Shown here one piece after another: positions 33,876 to 45,078 of a DNA stretch of 64,000 bases. The notes under the pieces were generated by a model that saw only the letters and a program-made list of their open reading frames with translations, did not search any database and was not told where the DNA came from. The stretch is from Clitoria ternatea. Lineage: Eukaryota > Streptophyta > Magnoliopsida > Fabales > Fabaceae. Every line of letters starts with the position of its first letter. Position 1 is the first letter of the stretch. Both the position numbers and the translations under genes were made by a program. The DNA is taken from the NCBI GenBank assembly GCA_037962975.1, contig CM075673.1:159794667-159858666 (forward strand), given 5' to 3'.

Positions 33876-35814
33876 ACTAGGAAGTTCTACCAGTTTTACG
33901 CTGAGAATACTTCTGAGAGGTTAAATTGCAACATAGAGGTAATTTCAGCCTCAGACAACACAACCGCTTGTGGTTTCTTAAGCCAAGTTCCTCTCTACAA
34001 TAGGAGCCAGGCTGCTCCAAAGTATCAGAAGTAAACTGGTAAACAAAACTCAAGTATAAATAATAGCATTCAACCCTGAAGTTATGCTTTCAAGCAATTA
34101 ATTTCCAAGAAGTTGCTAATAAGCTAAGTATTTGGTCTTGTACTTGGCTTGACTCAGAAAAAAAATTGCAAGACTTGGAGGCACGATAAGAGGGATGGAC
34201 ATTGTTCTATCAAGTTGCGCTTCTTTTCCTGTTGTTGTCATTGATGAGGAGCTCAAAGATGTTTTGCTCAATTGCAGAAAACAGTGCACCAAAAAATTAG
34301 AAAAGCAAGCTAAGTGCTTTGCTCCTTTTGATGCAAAGACAGCTTCAGCGATGAAGAAAGAAATTTTGATCAAAAACCTATCTATAGCCCATAAAGATCT
34401 TCCAACCTCGTTCTTTTTGTACTGTGTACATCTTTTCCTAGATGACTCTCACATTGCAAAGAAAACTGGCCACATGCTAGAAAAAGCTCCAAAAAGTGGT
34501 TAACTCCCAATGGAGCTCTAGAAAGATCAGAGAGGTTGTGATGAGCATGATTCCCAGCAGTAAAAACTTGGCCTTCGAGTTCAAGTCCTATCTTTCACTA
34601 GGCCTATCTGTGTTGTTTGGTTTGACAACAAGGAAAACGCATACTGGGCAGGACTCATGATCGCCCTCTGTTTCGTGAATGGGAGGCATCCAACATTCGC
34701 ACTTGCAAATGCACATGCTCAAGGAACAGCAATGGGATCAGTCTATGGGATCCTCTGTTGCTTCATTTTCAAAAGTTCTGAGGATTTCATATTCTTACCT
34801 CTTCTACCATGGATCTTTTTCTGTTCATTTCTAAGTCATAGCAGAATGTATGGTCAAGTTAGTGGTGTTTCGGCCGTTACAGGCGCCTTATTAGTCATTG
34901 CCATGCGGCACGATGGCCCTGCAAGTGAATTTGCACTTGCTAGAATAGTTGAGGTGACAATAGGACTCATTTGCTTTGTTGTTGTAGAGATTCTTTTTAA
35001 TCCCTTCAGAGCTGCAAGTCTAGCAAAATCAGAAGTTTCTGAAAGCTTGAGAATGATTCAAGACTGCATTGACCAGATTGCCATTGTTACTACTAGCGAA
35101 AAAGAGATGCCATCTTCAAGCTATCAATCATTGAGAGAAGGACAGAAGAAGCTGAAGTCTCTTGTGTGTCAATTAGAAGATTTCACAGCAGAGGCTGAGT
35201 TGGAGCCAAATTTCTGGTTCATTCCATTTCATAGTGCCTGCTACAGCAAGATGATTGAACCTCTATCAAGGACAGTAGATCTCTTGCTTTTTGTGGCATA
35301 CTCAATGGAAAAGATCAAGCAGTTGGCACAAAAGGATAATGCATTTTGGATGGATTTCCAAGATCGAGTGAATGACAATGTGGGGATTTTGAAGAACAAA
35401 GTTGCCCCCACACTGAAATTCCTTGAAGAGATAACAAGAATTGAGTCAATTGGGGAACTTGAAAAAGAGTTGAAGAGCAGAAATCTTCCTTGCGACATTG
35501 AGTCACAAGAATATCCCAATGCAGGCGCATTTAAGATCTTGGGTGGAGATGAAGAGATCAATGGCATTACAGACTCTTTTATGCAACATCTAGAGGGGAT
35601 AACTAATAAAAGTTAAACCAACAAAGATGATGAGATGCTTAAAGGTCAAATGCTTTTTCATTTCAGTTGCTTAGGATTCTGCACTAGTAGCTTGATGAGA
35701 GAAACAACCAAGATCCAGAGTGTAGTAAAAGAACTACTTGTGTGGGAGAATCCCTTAAGTCAAACAAACTTGAAAGAAGTTTACTGCAAGATCAATGCTC
35801 TGCATTCACAGTAG
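33876..35814 (+). pseudogene. FUSC-type membrane protein (At2g28780-like), 5'-truncated pseudogene
   Basis: The family consists of plant membrane proteins related to aromatic-acid efflux (FUSC/AaeB) and aluminium-activated malate transporters, with two helical bundles and a long soluble tail. Here the first recognisable exon starts after TTTCAG at 33876 with ENTSERL. From 34158 the frame has LGGTIRGMDIVLSSC, then a helix region LSLGLSVLFGL, then the family signature ENAYWAGL, AQGTAMGSVYGILCC and SRMYGQVSG, and a C-terminal helical tail. Breaks seen are a shift near 33980, a shift near 34500, a compensating shift near 34625, and an in-frame TAA at 35614-35616. The tail continues after the TAA to TAG at 35812. 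The N-terminal membrane part is missing. Confidence 0.8.
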
Positions 35815-36275
35815 ATCTAGCACCCATGACTTAAAAGCAGAGGACCCTAGGAAGAGGCAGAGAGCACTATGAATCAATCACTAACAATAGATGATACGTA
35901 AAAATAAAATCATCCAATTGAAAAAAGGGAAGATCTAACTCCAACAACTGAAGTTTGAAGCACCCAAAAAGAAAATCCGCTACTTGATGTAACAATATCT
36001 AGCAAAATCCTCTAACCTCGAAATAAACTTATCACATTCAATAGTTTTTCAATAAAAAAAAATCCTTAACTGCAAACATAGCTTATGGAAGCACACATAA
36101 TTATAATAAAAATTGAAGTATTATGCTCCTTTGATGTCTATAAAATCTTTAGTTATAATCTAACATCCACATTCCGAATCCCAAGTTCTAGATTATATCA
36201 AATTGAATTCCATTCCAAAAGCATCTCATACTCAGTCTACAACACGAAAATTTCATCTTCAACTTAAGGGAGTTC
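35815..36275. other. Intergenic sequence with the OST4 3' flank
   Basis: AT-rich. The part next to 36275 is expected to contain the OST4 3' UTR. Nothing else was recognised. Confidence 0.5.
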
Positions 36276-36389
36276 CTAGTTTCCTTCGAACTTAGGGTCA
36301 GCCACGACAAAGTGGTAAGCTATGACAAGTACAAAGATGAAAACGCCAAGAAAATTGGCAAAGAAACCCAGATCTTGATCATCCATCAT
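36276..36389 (-). CDS. OST4: Oligosaccharyltransferase subunit OST4 (37 aa)
   Basis: This mini-protein is the smallest subunit of the ER oligosaccharyltransferase, which transfers the glycan from dolichol to asparagine of nascent proteins. In yeast it bridges the catalytic Stt3 and Ost3/6 subunits. The frame starts MMDDQDLGFFANFLG, continues with one hydrophobic helix (about residues 9-27) and ends ADPKFEGN. This is the plant OST4 pattern at the usual length. The start is the first of two ATGs directly after a splice acceptor (TATCGCAG). An in-frame ATG eight codons further up would lie inside the intron. A 5' UTR intron at 36390-36723 is inferred from the donor AAAG-GTAACC. No defect is visible, so it is probably functional. 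It is flanked by decayed or unknown genes. Confidence 0.92.
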   Translation of the reverse strand: MMDDQDLGFFANFLGVFIFVLVIAYHFVVADPKFEGN

Positions 36390-36723
36390 CTGCGATACCA
36401 CCAGAACCCTCATTATCAGGCATACCACAAAATGAAATTACAACACAAACATCAAATCTTAAATTTTGAATCTGTCGGGTAAAATAACAAAAACTTCAAT
36501 TATATAAACATTGATCATGGAAGCTACATCGGAGAGATTAATACAGATCATGCATATACTACATAATTATTTGTAAACGGGACGTAATAAGGCCCGATCT
36601 GAAAACCGGTAAAGGTGATTTAATTTGAGTGAAATTAAAATAATTGGTAACGGAGAAGGGAAATTAGGGAACGATTTCACGAGGGTGAGTATAAGGAACG
36701 GCTTCAGAAACAGGAGAGGTTAC
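36390..36723 (-). other. OST4 5' UTR intron
   Basis: On the minus strand it starts GTAACCTCTCC and ends TGGTATCGCAG, meeting the GT-AG rule and ending directly at the start codon. The exon upstream begins before 36780 and ends GTCGAAAG. Confidence 0.7.
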
Positions 36724-36785
36724 CTTTCGACGCTGTTGTCGCGGTGCTTACTGGGTCTAGCTTCTTCAGTACCCTCAACCTAAAC
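36724..36785 (-). other. OST4 5' UTR exon
   Basis: On the minus strand GTTGAGGGTACTGAAGAAG runs to GTCGAAAG before the donor. It is preceded by TTTGCGTTTAG, so either transcription starts near here or another intron ends at 36780. Confidence 0.45.
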
Positions 36786-37741
36786 GCAAATAAGTATATT
36801 AAAATTAGGAACACTAATAAGACAATATTTGGTTTGCAGGGGAAAAAGTGTTATAAAAATGAAAAAATTTAAAGGTTAGTATATGTTGTTTGAGAGTTAA
36901 TTTTTTGTTTTTATCCACTTCCGTTCCATTAAACGACCCTATTAAACGTTGCCTAATGGGGTGTTTGGTTTATAGTTAGGAAAACAAAGTTGAGTTGAAG
37001 TAAAAAATTTAAAGGTTAATATTATTTCTTTACGTTGTTCGAGATAATCAAAACTCCATTAAAATATTACTTCTACCTAACGGAGAAATCTCCGTTCACT
37101 GCCCACGCCAAACATAGCTTAAGTTAGATTAGTTGATAAGAGATATCTTATCTCAAATGAGTTAGAGTTAAAGCTTTTTTAAAAATATATTTAGTTTAAC
37201 AAATTAGCTTTAAATTATTAAAAAAGTCTTTTAACAAGTTGAACTGTTTAAATTAATGTAAATAAGATAATAATAAAATGTGATTATAATTATTTTTATA
37301 TAAAAAATTATGTAATATATTAATATTATACATTTGTTATTTTGTTTATATGTTAAACATATTGTCTATTAATATATTAGATACTACTGTGTTTATAGAT
37401 TTATATAATAAATATAATTACAAATAAACTTTTATGTATGTTTTCAGATCAAGTTAGACTTTCAATAGTATTGGATTAAACATTAGAATTAGATCTATAT
37501 CTTTAAACAATGACACTCATCTTTTATATTAGAAAACAAATCAAATCAGGGCCAGCAAAATCTAATTTAACCAAACTTATTTTTACCTATATCCATACAT
37601 GTGCAGCATACATGATAAAGCAAAAGAAAAAAAGAAGAAGCTAGATTCAAATTCAAATAAGCAAGCCCATATGTACATCCAATGACCAAATCTTAAGTAA
37701 TAACAACAACAAAGAAATTAAAGCAGAGTAGTAATTTATTT
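36786..37741. other. Intergenic sequence between OST4 and the unknown gene
   Basis: It is expected to hold the OST4 promoter (TTTTTATAACAC on the minus strand at about 36855 is a possible TATA region) and the 3' flank of the gene at 37742. Otherwise AT-rich with nothing recognised. Confidence 0.45.
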
Positions 37742-38239
37742 CTACAGCTGCCAACCAGAATAATTCTCAGCTTGGTGGAGGACCCTCCTCCAATTGAGCA
37801 ACACATGTATCATCTCTTCCAACCGCACGCTTTTTCCTTTTCCAAAAGCACCCATCATTTGAAGTAACACCACTGGGTCAACACAATGAAATCTTGGAAG
37901 AAGCACTTGCCCACAAGTTCCGAGGCATACCATGCGTTTTACCAAATTAGCAACACCAGCAATTACTTTGATAAATCTCCCATATAAAAGAAGTTCGTAT
38001 TTACATATAGGAGATTTTCGCCATGGTTTTTGCTGTACTGGATACGGTCCTTCTTTATCCAGTAGTTCTTGTACTCGCTCTCTTTCCTTGCGGAAACCCC
38101 CACCGATGCCGGAAGTGTTGTAAGTTAGTGCATCTACGAAGCCAGGGTGACGATAACAAAAGTATGACACACGCAATTCATGGAGGAACGAGGGAGGGCA
38201 GATTTTCGATAGAATACAGGAAAGTGAAGAAAGAGGCAT
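37742..38239 (-). CDS. Unknown protein, family U member 1 (165 aa)
   Basis: I do not recognise this gene. It is a single uninterrupted frame. Its last 85 residues are about 64% identical by hand count (54 of 85) to the protein at 48415-48807. Invariant blocks are LLYGR, TCG, CVDP, GAFGKGK, VLLNWRR and SGW. The N-terminal 80 residues share only short blocks (H/N-P-G and G-F/V-R-K-E) and include an extra basic, proline-containing stretch around residues 65-80. There is no signal peptide, and cysteines are spread through the conserved half. A TATTTAAG box lies about 90 bp upstream. Conservation of the frame between diverged copies argues that it is a real protein. Confidence 0.65.
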   Translation of the reverse strand: MPLSSLSCILSKICPPSFLHELRVSYFCYRHPGFVDALTYNTSGIGGGFRKERERVQELLDKEGPYPVQQKPWRKSPICKYELLLYGRFIKVIAGVANLVKRMVCLGTCGQVLLPRFHCVDPVVLLQMMGAFGKGKSVRLEEMIHVLLNWRRVLHQAENYSGWQL

Positions 38240-38323
38240 TGATTGACGAAAGTCTAAACTCAGTTTAATCCTACGATTTAACGCAACTGCAAACTAAACA
38301 ACCTCGTTCCAACTTCTAAGTGT

Positions 38324-38333
38324 GCTTAAATAG
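38324..38333 (-). promoter_or_regulatory. TATA-like box of family U member 1
   Basis: The minus strand reads CTATTTAAGC about 85-95 bp before the ATG. Member 2 has TATTTAAAG at a similar distance from its ATG. Confidence 0.45.
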
Positions 38334-38525
38334 ATGTCTCTCCGTCAGCTTGCAAGTTTCCTGCTATTTACGTTGTTTTATATTTTAATGTTTCCTTCCA
38401 ACTCGTTTTTACTAATCTTCATTACGTAATTACATGTCACATGTTAAAAAATTTACTTAGTCTATGTAGATGTATTAAATTTACCAATTATTTTTATTAA
38501 ATTTTTAAATATGTTATTAATATTA

Positions 38526-38808
38526 CTACCTCTGGTTCCAAATATAAGCAAATATACCTAACGTCACACATATTAAGAATAGTAGTTGGAGGTAGTTATT
38601 TGCATTAATGTTACCACATATTTGATTTAATTTTTTAAAATGCCCTTAGTATCATTTATTACATGAAGAATTAGTGGCCTTGGAAATATATATGATGAGG
38701 ACATATTTGGTAAATAAGCATTTAATAACATTGGAAAAGTCTAATTTTGCTGATATTAAGGGACAAAAAATTCCACTAAAATTTGCTTATATTTAGAACC
38801 GGAGGTAG
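38526..38808. mobile_element. Stowaway-type MITE (283 bp)
   Basis: The terminal inverted repeats are CTACCTCTGGTTCCAAATAT and its imperfect complement, ending CCGGAGGTAG. They are flanked by TA on both sides (38524-38525 and 38809-38810), as for Tc1/mariner-type MITEs. There is no coding capacity. Diverged pieces of the same element occur at about 40190-40375 and 61550-61715. Confidence 0.85.
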
Positions 38809-38810
38809 TA

Positions 38811-39749
38811 ATTTAGAAATAAATATTTTTTTTAATTCTATTGATATGAATTAAAAAAATCCATTTAATAAAATATATGTTGGAAAATATAATAAATATA
38901 CATTATAAATTGAAAATAATCTTATGAAAACTATCAATAAAAACTTTTAAAATAAGATTTAATAGAAATAACGGAGAGAATATATTTTAGTATTTGTTAG
39001 TAATATTTTAAATTCAAATATTCGTTTAATTAGATATATTTTTATTCTAAAATTATTTTTCTTTTCTTACATCTTACTTATTATATATATATATATTCCA
39101 TTCATTCTTTTTATTTGTCCAATTTAAGTTTTTCATATAAATTGAAAAATACTTTAACTGTGATTTTTTCTCTAGTTTTTCACTAAAATATTTTTTCTCT
39201 TTCTATAATTAATGATTAATTAATTTTTTGATATTTTAATAAAGTAAATAAAATAATTAAAAGTAATAGTGGTATAATTGAAAAATAAACATTAAATATT
39301 ACCTTAAATTTGTAACTAGATAGATACTTAAGAACAAATAAAAAATACAAACTAGACACATAAAAAAAATGAAAATGTAACTATAGATTTATGATTCTTG
39401 ATTTATAAGAATATTAAATCTGTGGGCAGTAAGCCCCAATGTTAATTAAAAAAGGAATATTAACTCTATGATATATTTCAATTTTAAATTTAATTATAGC
39501 TTTTAATAAAATTTAAATTTTTATATTTTATATTAAATGTTCAAAATTTGTAATGAATTTTGAATATTTTATATATTATATTAAAAGTTTGGAATTTTAA
39601 AATTTTAATTAAAATTCAAAATAATAAATTGCGATAATTGAATAGCTATACTTGAATTAAAATTTTATAGTATATATTTGATATTAATAATATTTAAAAT
39701 GTAATTTTAATATGATTTTAATGCATTACGTAATTAATGTTGAATGTGG
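38811..39749. other. Very AT-rich intergenic sequence
   Basis: Long A/T runs and dinucleotide stretches. No gene was seen. Confidence 0.6.
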
Positions 39750-40387
39750 TGGATTATAATTAAATAACTCTTGTATTTTAGTTAATTATATATATATGTA
39801 TATATATTCTTGATTTTTAAAAATATAATTTGTAATGATAGTAACTAATAACATTAAGTATAGTATGTATTTCGATATAATTTTTATTTTTAATGAATTT
39901 TGAGGTTTTGAAATATAAATGTAGTATATTTTTAATTGAATAGTTATAGTATTTAATATATTGCACGCAATTAATTTTGCATATATATATATATATATGT
40001 GTGTAATATCTCGATTTAAATTTTACTAGTTAATTGTTAATTACTAAATAATAAATTGGGATTAATTAATTATAAGTAATGGGGTAAGTTAAGAAAGGTT
40101 TAATCATGTCAAGTTTTGATAACTTAAAGTTACCATATTAGTTTCCGAAATTGATTAAGTGCACGAAATAACTAAAACACCCTTGCCATGATAATGACAT
40201 TGGAAATGTATCATTTATTACATAAAATATTAATGATCTTGAGAATATATACAAGTATGACATATTTGGTAGACAAACATTTAATGACATTGGAAATGTA
40301 TAATTTTGTTTTTATTATGGGACCAAATTTTTTTTACTAAAATTTGTTTATATTTGGAACTCGTGATTGTATTTTTTTACTAAAATA

Positions 40388-43300
40388 TGTAACATTCTAA
40401 AAATAAGATTTATTGACCAAAGCATGATTAAATGAGGAATTTAAATGAAAATGGGAAATTAATTAGAACAATTACTAAAATAACGAACACGTCTCTAACA
40501 AATGTCATAATGACCAACGCGTCCCTAAACCATTTAAATTAAAACTCTCATTCTCTTTCTCATATCTCCTTCGTTGGAAACAAGCTGAGAAAAAGAAAAG
40601 CCTTGCTTTCTTCTTTCTTCTTCTCCATAACATAATCATCCAAATTCATCAACTTTTTTGCTTGGGTTCATCAATTAGAAGCATAATCATCTTCTCCACT
40701 TCTTTCCTTTCACGTGAGAAGCATGAATTGAAAGGGGGAAAGTTTGAATTCTCTAATTCAAAGTAAAATGATGAACTCTCATATTGAGTTATGGTTTAAT
40801 CCTATTTCCATCCTTTAATTCCTCTAATTTCATGAGTTTCAAGCAATTGGAAGCCATTAATATAAGTGGAGAGCTTAGGTTTTTTTTTAAGAACTCTGAG
40901 CTTTTCATGGAAAAGTGGAATCAAGTGGCTTCTAGATTGCTAATCCTATAGATTGAAGCTTAATAATTGTTATCTTAATGAAATAAGGTAGTTTTGGAAG
41001 GTTTTAGAGTGATTTGAAGCTTGAAGAGTGGTTTGGAGGCGAGTTCCGAAGCCGACATTTTGATTCGGTGAGTTATATCTTACCAAAATGGTTTGAATTC
41101 AATAATTTCTAATTTGTCAAGTGATATTTGTGTCAAATATGAAGTTAGAATCAATTGTTATAAATTTTAAGAACTTGTTCGAATTTGAGGAATAAAGGTC
41201 GAAGCTTGCGATTTGTGGTTTGCTAGCATTTGATCGACCATAGAGTTTCTAAAATTTCTCTATTCGAGGTAGGGGAGCTTTACATTTTAAATGTATAGTT
41301 TATGAACGGATTCGGGATGATATTGTTATGTTAAATGCTATATGTTGTGAATTATTAGTATGATACCCTAATTATGTGATATATTTTATATTATGATGAC
41401 TCTTGTTCATATTATTGATGTTGATTATGGCATGAGATGCTTTATATGATAATACATGTATATGGAATGTAAAAATCTATATGATTGTGGTTTAGAGGAT
41501 TCCACAAAAGACCTTGGGTGAGACTCAAGGCAAACCTCTTGAGCGGGGCTCGGGGTTAGCCCGTGACACTACCGTTGTTACTGAGAGTGATTGTGTCATG
41601 TGAGAGGGTAAACAGTTTGCTACCAGTAAAACGGCCGAATCAGCTGAGAGCTAAATATATAGCTGAGAGCCAGTGTTGCAACACAAAACTTAATAATGAT
41701 TAATTGGATCCAATTGAATGAATATGCATGTGCATTGATAGATGTTGTTGAGAACAACATGAATTGTATGGCCATTTGATAATATGTTAATGCATAAAAT
41801 GTGATGAGATCATATGATATGTGAATGAGTGAATATGTTGAATGGTAAGTTTACTAATATTGTTGTGAACATTATTTATATATGTTAGAGAATTGGATAA
41901 GTGATCCGATTCAATAACTATCATTTAACATGTAATATGCTCACCCCTATTTGTGGTTATTTTTTTACAGTGAATATAGGACGAAGCGAAGGCATATGAG
42001 AGATCACTCAATGTGAGCCTAGAGTATTATATATATATATATATATGTTTGTACATAATGCGTACAATAGCTTGTAATTACCTTGGCCGGCTCTTATGAA
42101 TACCTGTTTGATGTGTATGAATACTTAGTGGATTAGGTAACTGATAGCTTCACTTGGAAGCTTAGGAACTTTTCTTGAATATACTGATGCTATGATGGAT
42201 AATGATGTATAACTATTGACTATGAATTGTGGAGGCCATGGATGGTCCCTCCATGTATATAATATGAGGCTATATTCATATATCCAGGAACTGCATTCAT
42301 GAAATTAAGTATTGTGTGAATAGGATGGGTAGGACCTATGTTGTGTTTAATTGAATTAGAGTATGTATTATACTTTTATTGGTGATAAAAGTATGAATTT
42401 TGTGTTCAATTAAGGAACTGATGAGGTCATATTGAGTTCTGGAAGGTTTGGATACAATTAAAGGGATCCAATAAGCCATAAACATTAAAGTGCATAACTT
42501 AGTTATATGTTAGAATTTTGGCGAACGGACAGCGCCAATAATTTCCAAAATGGAGAAAATATAATGCCCATGAAGTTTTGTAGTAATCGGACTTGAAACG
42601 GGCAAAAATAGGTAGATTGAAAGTTGATTTATGAGGTTAATATGTCATGCAATGTGAAACATTAAAGTTTCTATGCATATGCTGCATAACTCGCTCAAAT
42701 GAGATCTTCATGTATCAGAGATGTGGCCTCTGGCCCAATCTCACTCCAGCGAGAATGATTCTCGCTTAAGCAAGATAAGTATGCATCAGATATGAGCTCG
42801 TTGGCCAGTTTTCGCTTAAGCAAATCTAGTTTTGCTCAAGCGAGAGCTATGGGAATCTGTTTTATGGAGTTCTTGCTCAAGCGAGGGAAGACTTGCTCAA
42901 GCGAGTGAAGGTGGAAAATGGTTCTGGACGAATTTTACCCAGGCGAGCATCTTATCCAAGCGAAATGAGGGAAAGTTGGATTCTGGAAGGATTTCGCTCA
43001 AGCAAGCTTGCTTTGCTTAGACAAAATTGAGAATTTCGCTCAAGCGAGCATGATTCGCTTAAGCGAGGAAGGAGGTCTAATACATGTTGCAAGCGAGCTA
43101 GGTCTCGCTCAAGCAACTTATGTAGAACTCGCTTAAGCGAGTAGGGCCTCGCTCAAGCGAGTTGCCCAAATTCCAATTTTCTTTATTTTTCTTCAATATA
43201 GCATTATTATTATTATTATGAAATTGTATTTTCTTTTATTTAATAATTTAATTATGTTTCCCGCTACTCTTTGTGACAACCATAATATTGATTATCTAAA

Positions 43301-43482
43301 GAGTATTTTTAATTAATTTTTACCCCTTCTCGTATCGTCATATATGAGATAGGTTTCTAAAATGATCTAGGGAGATATATTAAATTTTTATTTCGTGGTT
43401 TCTTCCACACTTTATTTGATTTGAAAATCATGAAAAATTTTCTTTTGATTATATTAATTGTAACATAAATTAGGATGTTTTA
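40388..43482 (+). repeat. 5' LTR of element T
   Basis: It starts at the element's TG and is bounded by the PBS at 43486. It contains the CTCACCC...ACAGTGAAT region shared with Z and Y and the CGCTCAAGCGAG cluster. The exact 3' end is uncertain because the last bases differ from the 3' terminus. Confidence 0.7.
42690..43165 (+). repeat. CGCTYAAGCGAG palindrome cluster in the T LTR
   Basis: About sixteen whole or half copies of CTCGCTTAAGCGAG or CTCGCTCAAGCGAG occur. The copy at 43132-43145 is a perfect 14-bp palindrome. Related clusters lie in Z (31615-31860) and, briefly, in Y-B (9475-9545). Confidence 0.9.
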
Positions 43483-43485
43483 TTT

Positions 43486-43497
43486 TGGTATCAGAGC
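43486..43497 (+). promoter_or_regulatory. Primer-binding site of T (initiator tRNA-Met type)
   Basis: TGGTATCAGAGC is the usual plant LTR-element primer site complementary to the 3' end of initiator tRNA-Met. Confidence 0.85.
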
Positions 43498-43663
43498 AGA
43501 CTTGAAAAAGTCCAAGGCCAAGGTTAATATACTAAATGCTATGAATTGAGTGAACTCATATGCTAGTTGTTAAGTATTGAATTAGTTGACGAGATTAACT
43601 GTGAATAAATTGTATTCTTATCCATGAAAAGTACTAAAGTGCGGTGTTATTTCAGGATAAGAA

Positions 43664-44720
43664 ATGGCTGACCATCCAGGTATAGACGCCATGGCTGCTG
43701 CATTTCAGCGTTTTGCTGATATTCTAGAGAGGCAGAATCAGCCTCAACCATCTGATAATCATAGTCTCAGCTGCTTCTTGAAGCGTAAGCCTATTGAATT
43801 TCATGGAGGCTTTCATTCTGATCAAGCTTATGCATGGATTTAGAATCTAGAAAGGATTTTTGATAGCTTGTAGTGCACTGAGGCACAGAAAGTTGAATAT
43901 ACTATATTTATGCTTTGGAAAGAAGCTGAGAATTGGTGGAAAATCATTAAAGCTAGAATGATAGCTGCTAGGACTCCGTTAGTCTGGGAAAATTTCAAAG
44001 TGTGTTTCCTTGAAAAATACTTCCCTGACGCTGTGAGGAGCAAAAAGTTGCTGGAATTTATGGAGCTCAGGTAGGGTAATCTAAGTGTTGAAGAGTATGC
44101 AGCTAAATTTGAAGAACTCTGTTTATTCTATCCTCCTTTTCAGCAGCCTGAGACTGAGAGTTCCAAATGTATCAAATTTGAGAGTGACTTAAGACCTGAA
44201 ATCAAGAAAGCATTTAGGCATCAAGAAATCATAAGTTTCCCTGTTCTTGTGAATAAATGCAGGATCTATAAAGAAGATGATAAGGCTTCTACTGGATCAA
44301 GCAGTAAATCAGATGTTTCTTTAAGGCTACAGCCTATTAATTTTAAAAAGCAAGGAAGGTTTAATAGAGGTGGATCATCTTCTAAACCCAGAGGCCGAGG
44401 TAATTCTGGTAATTGTTCTATTAGTCATCTGAGGGATGACAAATGCTTCAGATCTGGTGGTGACCACCTTGCCAGAAACTGTGACAAAGAAGAAGAGGTT
44501 GTTTGTTATCACTGTAATGAAAAAGGGCATATCCGTCCTGACTGTCATCTCTTACAACAAACAGATTCTAATACTAGTGTAACCGTGGAGGCTTCCAGGG
44601 ACGAGGCCGTGGAAACGGTAACCGTGGTGGCCGAGGCAATGGTGGACGTGGTAATAATTCTATGGTTCCTAGAAATGATCGAGCTAGAACTTTTAATCCA
44701 CTAGCTGCAGGCAGAGTCTA
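43664..44720 (+). pseudogene. T gag with zinc knuckles
   Basis: The ATG at 43664 begins MADHPGIDAMAAAFQRFAD. The retrotransposon gag domain follows with WWK and KYFPD motifs. Stops fall at about 43842, 43871 and 44072. After 44249 the frame is open and has two zinc knuckles. In the first, CFRSGGDHLARNC, serine replaces the second cysteine. The second, CYHCNEKGHIRPDC, is intact. Confidence 0.85.
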
Positions 44721-45069
44721 TGCCATTACTGCTGAGGATGTTGTTCAGGATAATGATCTTATTCAAAGTAAATGTTTACTTTGTGATACTATTCTTGATG
44801 TAGTGTTTGATTCTGGTGCAACTCATTCCTTTATCTCTAATAATTGTATAATGCATTTGAGATTGCCTGTTATTGCTATGAATCTGGCATTGGATGTATC
44901 TAACCCGACTGGTATTAAACTATGGGCTTCTATGATGTGTAAAAATGTATCCTTCACTTTGGGTGATAGAAGTTTTTTGATTGACTTGATATGTTTACCC
45001 TTAAGGGGTCTTGATATTGTACTTGGTATGGATTGGCTATCAGCCAATAAAGTCCTAGTTGATTGTTAG
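44662..45069 (+). pseudogene. T aspartic protease
   Basis: The frame contains the active-site FDSGATHSFIS and a later DIVLGMDWL, the standard Ty3/gypsy protease blocks. It overlaps the end of the gag frame in a different phase and stops at TAG 45067-45069. Confidence 0.85.
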
Positions 45070-45078
45070 AACCGGCGG

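Noticed and set aside
37742..38239. Family U as a geminivirus or nanovirus relic
   Set aside because: Size and isolated single frames are suggestive, but no replication-protein or coat motif is present, and I found no convincing match from knowledge of those proteins.
44249..44704. Stand-alone zinc-knuckle host gene
   Set aside because: It is the C-terminal part of the gag of element T, followed in order by protease and RT.
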